From NCBI GenBank assembly GCA_009746045.1, contig RPFO01000643.1:1011089-1049588 (forward strand): a stretch of DNA of 38,500 nt, read 5' to 3'. Both the position numbers and the translations under genes were made by a program. Under the pieces are notes generated by a model that did no database searches, had not been told where the DNA came from, and saw only the letters and a program-made list of their open reading frames with translations. Within the stretch, counting starts at the first letter, position 1, and every line of letters starts with the position of its first letter. Shown one piece after another: positions 9,880-38,500 of the stretch. This DNA is from Mesostigma viride (lineage: Eukaryota > Streptophyta > Mesostigmatophyceae > Mesostigmatales > Mesostigmataceae).

Positions 9880-12285
9880 CCTACCCCAGGTCGACCGCAC
9901 GCTCTACCACGCACTGCCCGACGAGCCAGCGCTCCCCCGCTACCGCACGTGTGCGATCGTCGGCAACAGCGGCGCACTGCTGCTCAAGGAGTACGGGCGC
10001 GAGATTGACGCGCACGACATGGTCTACCGGTTCAACCAGGCGCCAACAAAGGGGTACGAGCTGCACGTGGGCGCGCGCTCCTCGCACGAGTCGCTCAACG
10101 GCTACTGGGTCAAGCAGGTGCGTGGACGAGTCCGTGGTTAGCAGGTCGCCTGGTCTTACCCTTTCAAATGATATATATGTGCCCCAGGGCTACTGGGTCA
10201 AGCAGGTGCCTTGCTGATGATGGTTGTTGTTAGTAAAACAACAACACTTGCCTGGTCTAATATGCCTGAAGTATGTGTAACATAGCATCTTGCAATGGCT
10301 ATCAACCCTCCCCCCTTGAGTGGGCAAACGAACACCGCTCTTATATCCCCATGTGGTCGTGGTGTCAATATTCCCCCTTGTCTTCGGCCCTGGGCTAACG
10401 TTCCCGCCATCACGCCGACCCCCCAACCCCAACCCAACCTGCGCCCCAACAGCTTTTTTATGAGCGCCTTTCCCTTCTTTTCTCATGAAGTCCGCCTCTC
10501 CCTCTTTTCTCTGCCCCTGGGCTCGCTTCTCACCCACAACCCCTTCCCCCTCACCCCACCACAACCCCATCATTCCGCGCCCCCCCCCCCCGTGCCCCAT
10601 AACGCCACCACCGCCCAACCACCACCACAACCCCACCACCACCACCCCACCACAACCCCACCACCACCACCCCACCACCCCAAGAGAAGTGAGGAGATTC
10701 ACAGCCCAGCCTTTTGTATAGGCGTAACAACTCCTTAAATGACAAGTCGAGAGTCATTTGTTATGTGTTCGGGACTTTTGACAGCTCGCTTTCTTTGATA
10801 GTCCGCAGGACTGTAGGACTTATTTGAGAACTCCGCGACTACACCCCCACCGCCCCAACCACCACCATGACCCCCAATCAGCTGCTGGATGAACATCGAG
10901 GCTTCCGCTGGAACAGCCGACAGCGCGACACCGCCATCGTGCTGTTCGAGATGTTTGAGCCGTGGGCCTTTGTCTGGAAGTCCAAGGCCCAGCTGGCCGA
11001 GAAGGACCGCTGGTGGAAGTCCGCGTATGTGCGGCTGCGGCGCAACCACCCGGACCGCAAGATCATCTCTATGTCGCCCGTGTTTGTCTCCTGGGCGTAC
11101 CAGCTGTACCGGGATCTCCGGCGCCGGTTCCAGAAGCTCAAGTTGGGGCGATACCCGGGAGAGAAACCCATGTCCGGGTTTTACGCGTTCCTGTTCGCGC
11201 TGCAGATTTGCGACGAGGTGGGTTGATAATAGCATGCAAGGATCAGCCTGGGTTTATGTTTTTGTTGGTGGGAAAATAAGTGGGATTGTCCCGTCTGGCG
11301 GGCTTACACGTTCCTGTTCGTGATGCAGATTTGCAACAAGGTGGGTGGGTAGCATACAAGGGTCGGCCTGGGTTTGTGTTTTTGTGGGTGGGCAAAGAAG
11401 TGGGATGGTCGGGGGTTGACGCATCCCTGTGCGCATTGCAGGTATGCAATGAGGTTGGTTGGCTTTAGGGGGGGAGCGAACATGGTATCATAAGGTGATA
11501 TTGTGTTGGTGTACCTTGTAATATCGGGGGTTCAATGCACCTCTTTCCATGCATAGATATGCCTTTCCATGCATTTTTATATGCGCTGCAGGTATGCGAC
11601 AAGGTGAGTTGAGCAAGGGGGAGTCAGGTGTGTTGGGGGGTACATGTGTTGCTCGTTCGCGTGGCTGATGTGCGATGAGGTTGCTTGGTAGCCAAGAGAT
11701 CGAGCTACACTTTTTTCTAGTCATGCAATCACCTGTGTACTGCGACCAACACACCTTACATATTGGGCTCAGACCATTTCCCTTAATCCCGTAGTACCCA
11801 TCATCCCATGTCACCCACAATACCGTACTACACCATGAGTATACCATTTCCAGCATTACTCATGATGTAGCCATAAACCTATTACCCATGCACTGTTTTC
11901 CATGGGCCAATTCCCATATGATAAACCTTCATCACCGGCCTGATCCCCGGTACCTTATTATCCCAGTGGCATCTTCTTCTTGTGGATCCTCAATTATTAG
12001 TATAGTACCTGTATGTATTCTGAATCACTGTAGTTTTTTCTCAATGGCTGTCTGGCGCTCTCCATGGTTCGTGCTGCCCTGCATCTTTCCATGGTTGGAC
12101 CTTCTCAGATCGACCTGTACGGCTTCCAGGCGTGGCGCGAGACCGACTCCCACGGCCCGCTCGTGGTCAAGTACCACTACTTCGACTCTGCGATGCCGCG
12201 CCCTGGATCCCATTCGTTTGACCTCGCGCGCTACATCTACCAGCTCATGGCCATGAAGTTTGACAACATCCGCATCATCGACTAG
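2723..12285 (+). CDS. TIG-GT29-EGF-GT29 type II membrane glycosyltransferase-like protein (7 exons)
   Basis: Proposed join of 2723-4072, 5265-5564, 7263-7538, 8604-8864, 9890-10117, 10882-11217 and 12109-12285, about 975 residues. Every exon is a whole number of codons and all six introns are phase 0 with GT..AG ends. The order is: cytosolic tail, one membrane anchor (about residues 40-59), two IPT/TIG domains, a first GT29 domain, an EGF-like module, a second GT29 domain. GT29 enzymes are Golgi type II proteins that use CMP-activated sugars; plant and algal members have unclear substrates, so no sialylation is claimed. The start is the ATG at 2723, because the upstream in-frame codon at 2669 is GTG. 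The EGF-GT29 half has no start or anchor of its own, only C/T-rich sequence upstream, which favours one gene over two. A two-gene reading, with the first ending at the in-frame stop 7578-7580, remains possible. Confidence 0.72.
4058..4440 (+). repeat. Tandem echoes of the exon 1 end plus donor
   Basis: The junction AAGACCACGTTCCAG/GTAAGG starts at 4058 and is followed by imperfect copies starting at 4084, 4110 and 4136, an exact 26-bp spacing. Each copy ends in a donor-like GGTGAGG. More diverged copies occur near 4214-4243, 4303-4328, 4358-4380 and 4420-4440, for example GACCACGTTTCAGGTGAGTG. The exon end is thus the first unit of a tandem array that runs into the intron. Confidence 0.85.
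4467..4677. repeat. 53-bp tandem repeat, four copies
   Basis: Units begin at 4467, 4520, 4573 and 4626 with GACAAACAAGAAGGGTGC and contain GTGGTCCTAGGCTACTAG. They lie in intron 1 and are highly similar, so the expansion is fairly recent. Confidence 0.92.
4745..4880. repeat. Degenerate ACGTATGTTC-type repeats
   Basis: About 30-bp alternations of CGTACGTATGTTC and related words in intron 1, rich in CGTACG palindromes. Confidence 0.75.
5265..5564 (+). CDS. Exon 2: first GT29 domain, centre to motif S
   Basis: 100 codons, entered after a TCGTCAG acceptor and left at GCGCAG/GTGGGT, both phase 0. It joins exon 1 as TTFQ-VLNPFW. The middle of the domain runs through ATLVLFSA and LYPTSRIMYLS. Its end, ELTPVFYAVAFAAQ, is the first part of sialylmotif S; the rest (VCSQVDVYGAD) is in exon 3. 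The Ser/Thr-Gly pair usual in motif S is Pro540-Val541 here. The motif S Cys is kept (Cys552). Confidence 0.8.
5565..5744 (+). repeat. 24-bp tandem array starting exactly at the intron 2 donor
   Basis: Units beginning GTGGGTGGTGGCATAGTGCC start at 5565, 5589, 5613, 5637, 5661, 5685 and 5709, with a partial unit at 5733. The first unit begins with the real donor of exon 2, so up to seven further donor-like GTGGGT/GTAGGT words follow in tandem. The period is a multiple of three, so the frame stays open, but this is most likely intron. Confidence 0.9.
5781..6178 (+). repeat. Further echoes of the exon 2 end and donor
   Basis: 5781-5810 carries GGTGGCCTTCACGCCGCAGG followed by TGGGTGCGG, against GGTGGCCTTTGCGGCGCAG/GTGGGT at the real junction (from 5547). 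6151-6178 carries GCCATGTACGCGGTGCAGG followed by TGGGT. Partial GGTGGCCTT copies occur near 6080 and 6108. Between them, 5810-5935 has imperfect GTGGGTGGCTGCTGCG repeats. Confidence 0.75.
6306..6382. repeat. Short tandem repeat CTAGCTGGTTAGCACATTGATT
   Basis: Three to four imperfect copies of about 24 bp in intron 2, with a further related copy near 6850. No function is apparent. Confidence 0.75.
7263..7538 (+). CDS. Exon 3: end of the first GT29 domain (motifs S/III)
   Basis: 92 codons after a CCCCTCCAG acceptor. It completes motif S (VCSQVDVYGAD) and holds motif III, HYFD (His568). The region of motif VS (His-x4-Glu) reads EQAALE: a Glu (586) is present but the His position is Glu581. A low-complexity tail rich in Ala, Gly, Glu and Asp follows and serves as a linker to the EGF module. 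If the donor at 7539 were not used, translation would stop at 7578-7580. Confidence 0.75.
8117..8447. repeat. C-rich (CCCCCT)n tract
   Basis: About 300 bp of poly-C and CCCCCT/CCCCT repeats in intron 3, before the acceptor at 8602-8603. Pro/Ser/Leu open frames through it are artefacts. It may act as an over-extended polypyrimidine tract. Confidence 0.95.
8604..8864 (+). CDS. Exon 4: EGF-like module and linker
   Basis: 87 codons after a CACCCGCAG acceptor. CPHRPCVVDCSGNGVYYAGM, then CHCDPIYDGGDC, gives six cysteines spaced as in EGF/tenascin-type modules: C-x4-C-x3-C, a Gly-rich turn, C-x-C, then a Y/G-rich loop and the last C. The following linker has two N-glycosylation sequons (NGS and NGT), as expected for a lumenal protein. 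It leaves at TACCGG/GTAAGG in phase 0. Confidence 0.78.
8930..9195. repeat. Intron 4 repeats: exon-end echo, then imperfect 45-60-bp copies
   Basis: CTAGGGGAGACGTGTACCAG at about 8936-8956 recalls the exon 4 end GAGGGGGATGTCTACCGG. From about 9012 to 9195 there are three to four imperfect copies containing TAGGGAGGACAGAGAAGCTT and GAGC(G/A)CTCA followed by a TTTTTATTTGA stretch. The echo is weak here. Confidence 0.55.
9643..9738. repeat. 11-bp tandem repeat CTCTGGCTGAC
   Basis: Eight or nine near-perfect copies in intron 4. Because 11 is not a multiple of three, the minus-strand reading cycles through frames as a Gln-Arg-Ser-Ala-Arg-Gly repeat; not coding. Confidence 0.95.
9803..9877. repeat. 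(CA)n microsatellite
   Basis: About 37 CA units ending 11 bp before the intron 4 acceptor AG (9888-9889). It occupies the place where a polypyrimidine tract would normally lie. Confidence 0.98.
9890..10117 (+). CDS. Exon 5: second GT29 domain, motif L
   Basis: 76 codons after a CTACCCCAG acceptor. Residues about 749-800 form sialylmotif L: TCAIVGNSGALLLKEYG, then the D-A-H-D centre and YRFNQAPT. This copy keeps the N-S-G triad (first domain: GSG) and is closer to canonical GT29. It ends GGCTACTGGGTCAAGCAG/GTGCGT in phase 0. Confidence 0.85.
10188..10205 (+). repeat. Exact 18-nt copy of the exon 5 end inside intron 5
   Basis: GGCTACTGGGTCAAGCAG at 10100-10117 (the last six codons, GYWVKQ) is repeated exactly at 10188-10205. 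There it is preceded by CCCCAG and followed by GTGCCT, so it has both splice-site dinucleotides and could act as a phase-0 micro-exon. Confidence 0.9.
10882..11217 (+). CDS. Exon 6: second GT29 domain, middle and motif S
   Basis: 112 codons after a CCCAATCAG acceptor. It begins LLDEHRGFRWNSRQ and ends with the core of sialylmotif S, EKPMSGFYAFLFALQICDE. Here the Ser903-Gly904 pair and Cys915 typical of the CMP-sugar binding motif are present, unlike in the first domain. The donor is GACGAG/GTGGGT; without splicing a stop occurs two codons later. Confidence 0.83.
11293..11692 (+). repeat. Four echoes of the exon 6 end and donor in intron 6
   Basis: 11293-11348 copies about 54 nt of the real junction, still translating as YTFLFVMQICNKV against YAFLFALQICDEV, then GTGGGT. 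More decayed copies lie at about 11420-11458 (GCAGGTATGCAATGAGGTTG), 11581-11610 (GCAGGTATGCGACAAGGTGA) and 11655-11692 (GATGTGCGATGAGGTTGC). Confidence 0.88.
12109..12285 (+). CDS. Exon 7: end of the second GT29 domain and stop
   Basis: 58 codons plus TAG after an ACCTTCTCAG acceptor. It completes motif S as IDLYGF and has motif III, KYHYFD (His940). Motif VS is doubtful: His952 is present (GSHSFDLARY) but the residue five positions on is Ala957 rather than Glu. Beyond the TAG the frame stays GC-rich and open for about 20 more codons (TRNEARRMMGNMDGG) to another TAG near 12349-12351, so the TAG may be a recent truncation or the true end. Confidence 0.78.
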   Translation: MDLYGFQAWRETDSHGPLVVKYHYFDSAMPRPGSHSFDLARYIYQLMAMKFDNIRIID

Positions 12286-15200
12286 ACACGCAACGAGGCG
12301 CGGCGTATGATGGGCAACATGGACGGAGGCAGCACGCTGTGCTTGCATTAGGCAACCTCGGCGGAGATGATGCGGTTACTTGGATCAAGATTCGACAGCA
12401 CACGACGTGGGACCTGCATCATCCTCAGGGATGCAGGGGCCCCACCAGGTGTGGTGCCGCCCAGATGCACGGCCGAGGCTCGATGGTGACACACACACAC
12501 ACACACGGTGCACAGCTTGAGAACTGCTTAGTTGGCCGAGATGTTAGGGTACCCCTAAACCCTAATCAGTTGGCTTAGGCACCCCGGTGCACTAGTTCCC
12601 ATGTGCTTGGCTCAGGCGAGCCATCTTGCTGGCACCCGCACCACTGGCTGCGACCGTGAACAATGCTGCCAGCTGCGATCGTCTCAATGGCTCCGATCCT
12701 TCTGCTATCGTCTCGGCTCGGAAGGGCTCCGGATTCTTTCCTTCTTTTCGCTCACGAGACGTGGCATGCCTTTGCCACCCATGACGTCGGATGCGGCACG
12801 CAGCGCCCGCGCACTGCTCGTCGCCCACAATGTTGCCGTTGCTGTTAACTTGGAGAGGTTTCTAGCTCGCATGACGGGCATAGCGGTGCATTGCCAGCTG
12901 CCAACTTTTGCGGAGACAAAGAGTCCGGGTAGACAGCGTTACCTGTGTGCGACAGCTGCCTGAGAGAGCGCTCCTATTTAAAGGGACATAGACCGTTCCT
13001 ATTTAATGGGACAGAGAGTGTTCCGATGTGAAGGCACAGCGTGCCCCCTTGAGCACGGCTCGTGCTACCACCCTAGGCGCATGCTTTTTGCCGCCGTGTT
13101 GGTCAGTGCCGCACGCATGGGCATACATCCATGGCTGCCCCGTGCGACACGGACCAAGCCACGCCTGCGTATATGCATGGCTGCCTCGGGCCAAGCTACA
13201 AGGATAAACAAGCCCCTTGCGACCTGCGACAAGTTGTCGCCGTCTCGACGGGGTGTCGTCAGGCTGTGCCACCTTGCAGGCAGGGTCGTGTGCTTGTCTG
13301 CCATAACAAGCAGCACGCGTGTCTGCCGTCTGCCGTTACAAGCAGCATGATCGGCCGCTGGTTGTAGCCGCTGAGTTTAGCCAGTAATGCAGACGCCGAC
13401 TGCTGCTTGCACGCTGGAAGAGCGCATTGTGGCGGTCATCCACGCGCCGCGCCACAGCCAGGGATGCGTCCTGGGTGAGCGAGACCAGTTTGTCTGATGC
13501 GCATTGTGTCGATCATACCGCAAGCATGTGGCGACCTTAATTCATGAATAGCACATGACTGCTATCTAGGGACCTGGGATCCGCCCTGCCCCTGCAGGGA
13601 GAGGTCGCACCAGGGGATGGCCCCCATGTTTAGTCCATGATCCCTGTGAGCAGTTGGCCTCGTGGACCCCTGTGGGGTTCTGTCCTGTCCTGCCCTGGTC
13701 ACCGGTACGCCTGTACCGGACTGATTGATACTGCCGCCCACTTAGACCCTGGACCCTTGTAGTTGCCCACTAAGACCCACCCACTAAGACCCTGGGCGCC
13801 CAGGGTAGTTGTCGGTCTCCCCACAGCCCGCAGTTCGCCAGGAGAGTGTGGCTGCTCGACAGAGCATGCATGGGCATTGGACGGACCTTGCTTGCAACTC
13901 TGGGTTGTGGCCTGGGGGTACCATGTGGGTATCAAAGTGGGTGAGTGTGCTAGCATGGTCAAGGGAGCATCCAGGTTCCCGGCACATGGCTCCGTCTCCG
14001 CTCCCGATGTAGTTTGCTGGCATTTGCAAGCAGTCTGACTAGAGATGCGCTGGTCAGGCCAGGCATGCTCCTGCGAATGGTGAGCGTCCATATGTCTGCG
14101 CACCCCTCGCAAAGATAGTGCCTACCGCCGGGCACCAGCGGCGGCTCCCCTGCGGCTGCGGGTGGGAGCAGCCCTCGCGAGCTAGTCTGTTTGACCCCTT
14201 GGTCTAGATTTGTCTGTGGTGGCTTCACAGAGGCCTGCCACCCATGACCACCAACCTGCTGGATTGACCGATGGCAGTTGCCCATGACTGCCAACCATGC
14301 TTTCCATTGCTAGCAAGCATGGCAGGAGGCAGCCCATTCTATCGCGGTTTCCATCGTGTCAAGGCCTCACTGCCAAGCATCAGTTTGGAGGCACCATTCC
14401 ATGACAGCTGGCCACACAGGGGAATTTACAGGAGTCTTAATTAACTAATTAATTAGGAACATAACTCCGTTGGGAGTACATGTAGCACATATCCCTGAGA
14501 AGGGGCATATGGCTTTTAATACATTCTGGGCTACTTCCTGCAAGGGTGGGAATGTAAGCTACCCTTGCTCTAGGTGCAGAGTCTTAGGGGAGGGGCACCT
14601 ATCATGGCCGCCTTCACTGACTGCTTTGAAACAGTGTCTGCTGTATGTCACCTGTACATATACAATGGAATTTTACCTCATGAATGGCTCGGCGCACAGG
14701 CAGGGAATATGAAATTTGTCCCAGTTGTATGTGCCATAAATTGTACGCAGACTTCAATATTATATCATTGTGACTGCTAATTTGTGTCCGGCCTAGCTAG
14801 CTACCTCTTGACGATGCGCAGCATAGGCCAGGATAGCTCGATGGCTTTTTGCCAAAAATTTAGTCATATTTCCCCTGCCCTGATCATGCGAAGTTCTTTT
14901 TAGCTAAGCCGTCTAGGTCTCGATGAACGTCAGCCAACCATAACTTTTAATGTCCACGGCTATACACATATCAGCCTCCATTCATTTCCATCATCCTGAA
15001 CAACTCGGCAAAGGCAGATAAGAGATAACAGCAGGCTCGAGCTACCATGGTCCGGGTTCTTTCAGATTTCTCTGGCCGGCCTGCGCTGGTTGTCTCTTTG
15101 ATATTTCCCCTATCGTAATTGGGAACAAGGTTTGTAAGGAATGCGGTAGGCGACAGTGACCGTATCCAGCGCAAGTTACTCGTCTAAGAAACGTCATCGA

Positions 15201-15625
15201 GCTTCAAACACGGCACTGCACATGTCCAGACATGTATGGGCTGGTTGTCTCTTTGATATATCACTGGGCGTTGAATAATGTACATACTACTGTAAATGTT
15301 TACACAGATATGCTTCCAACACATGACGTACATTACAAGCAAAGACCCTACACCGACCAGGCTGGCGCCCAAACCAAACACAATCCCATGATTGAAGGCA
15401 ACACATGCCAGGCTACCACAGATCAGTAATACCCAATAACTAATGCACTTCATTGACTCCTGCCTACTGTTTTGTCAACACACAGCGCTGTCCGGCGCCA
15501 AGACCATGAGTCTTTCTGGGTCTCTGCCGGCACGTGAATGCAACCTATGACCTCTTGCTGTCACGCGTGCACGCATCGTGTTATCCCTATCGTATGTTGA
15601 AAAGTACGCAAGTGAGTCCTTTGAT
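12286..15625. other. Convergent intergenic region, no gene recognised
   Basis: It lies between the 3' end of the GT29 gene and the 3' end of the YIPF-like gene. It contains a short (CA)n run near 12490, three imperfect copies of about 32 bp around TTCCTATTTAA(T/A)GGGACA at 12965-13040, and imperfect copies of GCATGGCTGCC near 13130-13190. Open frames up to about 140 codons exist on both strands, but none shows a recognisable family, exon-like composition or splice pattern. Confidence 0.5.
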
Positions 15626-15629
15626 AGTT

Positions 15630-16061
15630 GAAACTATTGGCGAGAGACCGGACTACGGCATTAAAAAAGCACATTTTGGCGAATTAATTAACTTTTTGGG
15701 TTCCGAGTAACATATTTTGGTCCTTGCCGCTCGAATATGGACAATTCCTGGGACGTGACATGCAGATTCTGAGTGCCCTCATCAAGATCTATCGATTGCA
15801 CTACTAAAACTTTTGTTTGGACCCCCCAACGAGCTACTTGGTCTGTCTTAGCTTTGGCTCATTTGATGCTTCAGCTTACAGCCATTTTTACCTGTCTTGT
15901 AGGCCTACTATCGCTCAACTGAAAACGGACTTTCCGGAATCTAAGGTATGATCCAGGATCCTCTCGCGGAGATCTGTCGATTGCGCTACTCAAAATAAAA
16001 TTCAAACTTGATTTTTGAGCCCCAGTCTACGATAGTAGTCCGGTCTCTTGCCAATAGCTTC
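15630..16061. mobile_element. MITE-like element with terminal inverted repeats
   Basis: GAAACTATTGGCGAGAGACC (then GGACTAC) at the left end matches the reverse complement of the right end, GAAGCTATTGGCAAGAGACC (then GGACTAC): 27 bp with two mismatches. AGTT flanks both ends (15626-15629 and 16062-16065) as a possible 4-bp target duplication. The 432-bp interior has no coding capacity. It contains a direct repeat, AGATCTATCGATTGCACTAC near 15786 and AGATCTGTCGATTGCGCTAC near 15970. Superfamily not assigned. Confidence 0.75.
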
Positions 16062-16228
16062 AGTTGGGCAGTCTCAAGCACGAGGTTACGTGTGCCAACT
16101 CATCGCAGACAAACAGCGATTTACCAACAACTGTAAATCAAGTTCATGACAGGGCCAACACCATCAGGACCAAGGTCAGCAGGCGAGAATTCTCGGCTTA
16201 TAGGATACAATACACCTGCTGCCTGCCG

Positions 16229-21851
<5,623 letters not shown>

Positions 21852-22130
21852 CTGCATAAAAACGACGTAAGTGCATAGCATAGGGTAAGGAAGTTGCCCG
21901 CCTTTTAGAACAGCTATGCAGGCATGGAGAACAGGATATGCAATTGCATAAAAGTTAATATGCATACGTAGGTTCGCTTCGAGTGTAAAGACTATTGCAC
22001 GGAAAATTCGCTAACGTTGCCATACCCGCGATAATGATAATCGTCGTCTGCCTCTCCATCCAACGCAGCCTCCTCGTCTATTTTTTTATTTGACTGTTGC
22101 GAGGAGAACCCTCGCCGGAATAAGGAAAAC
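21852..22130. other. Divergent intergenic / promoter space
   Basis: It separates the leftward YIPF-like gene from the rightward genes. AT-richer than the exons; TTTTTTTATTTGACTG precedes the small open frame at 22131. On the plus strand ATGTTCGGCTGCATAAAAAC at 21844 followed by GTAAGTGC could be a very short first exon, but the minus-strand reading of the same site as an acceptor has better support. Confidence 0.35.
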
Positions 22131-22307
22131 ATGCCGTCGAAGACCTTGCTTTTTGTTGCTGTCCTGGCTATGCTCGCTTTTGATATTCTGGCTGCGCCGG
22201 AAATATATTCGTCTGCCGCCTGGTCTTCGGTCTATCTCAGGACAAACGTGACATTATTGGCTAGCGGGCAGTCATTCCGACTATCATGCAGAGCTTGGAC
22301 AAACTAG
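22131..22307 (+). CDS. Possible 58-residue secreted peptide
   Basis: An ATG in good context (AAAACATG) opens a complete 58-codon frame ending in TAG. The N-terminus MPSKTLLFVAVLAMLAFDIL then AAPE has a signal-peptide shape: a basic residue, a hydrophobic core, small residues before a likely cleavage site near Ala21/Ala22. The mature part would be about 36 residues with one Cys and one NVT sequon. I recognise no family. It might also be a chance frame or the first exon of the downstream gene. Confidence 0.35.
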   Translation: MPSKTLLFVAVLAMLAFDILAAPEIYSSAAWSSVYLRTNVTLLASGQSFRLSCRAWTN

Positions 22308-23124
22308 CAAAACATGCCAAACGCTCACAGCTTTAATTTAACCTCCTGTCTTTCTACATTCTAAGAAATTGGGGTAATGTGTCGACCTCATGCGCCATCC
22401 TCATGCTCGACTTGTGGCACGAGCATTAAAAAAAAAAAAAAAAAATTCGGCGAGTTTTTGAAACGGGTGCCAGCCTCCAGCAACTTCATATAAAGTGCAT
22501 GGTGCTCGCTGAGCGTTGTGTGTAATTCTGTCTTACGCACATCTACGTGCCAGCTCTTGCCAGTTGCCACGGTGGCAAATGCAGGGCAATGCCAATATGC
22601 CACCTGGATCAGCCTGGATCCCATGGCCAATGCCAAGCAAGGAACGCCCAGCAGAATTATCAAAAGCTGGCGTGCTTTCTCAGAAATTATTTCGGTGCCA
22701 GGTGGCACGTAGCTGATATCCAGATAGGCAAATCATTGGCAGTGTCACACGTGGCAGTGTCGACAAAAAGCTGCCTGCCTCATGAGGCTCGCATTTCTCC
22801 TGCGATCGCTTGCGACTGTTCGGAGCCAAGGATTTCCTGGTGTAGGCAACTGACTCGCCCGTGCCACATGCTAGCTTTTATTAAGTTTTGCTAGGCATTG
22901 AATGATGGCCTTCCGAGCACTTTTTAGTCAATGGAAGCCTTTGCTGACAAATTATGGTAGCGCGATTTCGCGCATTCGGCTTGAAAGGGCGGCAGTGAGC
23001 ACGCCCTTGCCTTCGAAGTCTTTAAAGGATGCTTGTAGGCTCATATGTAACGTGGTTCTCAGCGTCGACGCCAGCGGCCTAAGATACAACAGCCTAGAAA
23101 GTAATTCTGTCTTTTTGGATTCAG
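22308..23124. other. Upstream region or first intron of the CEP164-like gene
   Basis: It holds a 19-20-nt poly-A run near 22427-22445 and two imperfect copies of a segment around CAAT(A)TGCCACCTGGATC at 22590-22625. No exon could be supported here. Confidence 0.35.

Positions 23125-38500
<15,376 letters not shown>

Noticed and set aside
12540-12575. Telomere-like AACCCTAAACCC words
   Set aside because: Only one or two CCCTAA units, with no array; chance or a very old remnant at most.

Overview
The window looks like nuclear DNA of a flagellated, GC-rich eukaryotic alga. A green alga of prasinophyte or chlorophyte type is my best guess; this is inference and not a species call. Reasons: genes are split into short GC-rich exons with GT..AG introns, mostly with GTGGGT-like donors; introns carry long microsatellites ((GTGA)n, (CT)n, (CA)n, (GAT)n); a Golgi glycosyltransferase of the GT29 (sialyltransferase-like) family is present; and one gene resembles CEP164, a protein of the centriole distal appendages, which implies cilia. 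There is no operon, ribosome-binding site or other prokaryotic signal.

Layout. 1-2.7 kb: a very long (GTGA)n tract, a GTGTGC tract, and the decayed N-terminal part of a PIF/Harbinger-like transposase with a perfect 36-bp palindrome beside it. 2.7-12.3 kb (+): one gene, reconstructed from seven exons that all join in phase 0, predicted to encode a type II membrane protein with the order TM - TIG - TIG - GT29 - EGF - GT29. 12.3-16.2 kb: convergent intergenic space holding a 432-bp MITE-like element. 16.2-21.9 kb (-): a Yip1/YIPF-family multipass membrane protein with a long coiled-coil and Gly/Ser-rich C-terminal extension. About 21.9-23 kb: divergent intergenic space with a possible 58-residue secreted peptide. 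From about 23.1 kb to beyond the right edge (+): a CEP164-like protein with a split, degenerate WW domain, a Gln/Gly/Pro/Met-rich region and then coiled-coil exons. One of its introns holds a 799-bp hAT-like element with a near-perfect 8-bp target duplication.

The most unusual signal runs through all three genes on both strands. Introns repeatedly contain decayed tandem copies ('echoes') of the adjacent exon end together with its splice site. Downstream of an exon there are several imperfect copies of its last 10-50 nt plus the 5' splice site. Upstream of two exons there are copies of the acceptor and exon start. In the clearest case the last 15 nt of an exon are the first unit of a 26-bp tandem array whose units each carry a donor-like GT. 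The copies are too diverged to be assembly errors, and they recur at about a dozen junctions. I do not recall a described class of intron built this way. It could record intron growth by reiterated local duplication, or be an array of decoy splice sites.

The three genes are not obviously one pathway. GT29 and YIPF proteins both belong to the Golgi/secretory membrane system; the CEP164-like protein belongs to the basal body. All exon structures here are inferred from reading frame, splice-site consensus and phase agreement, without transcript evidence.
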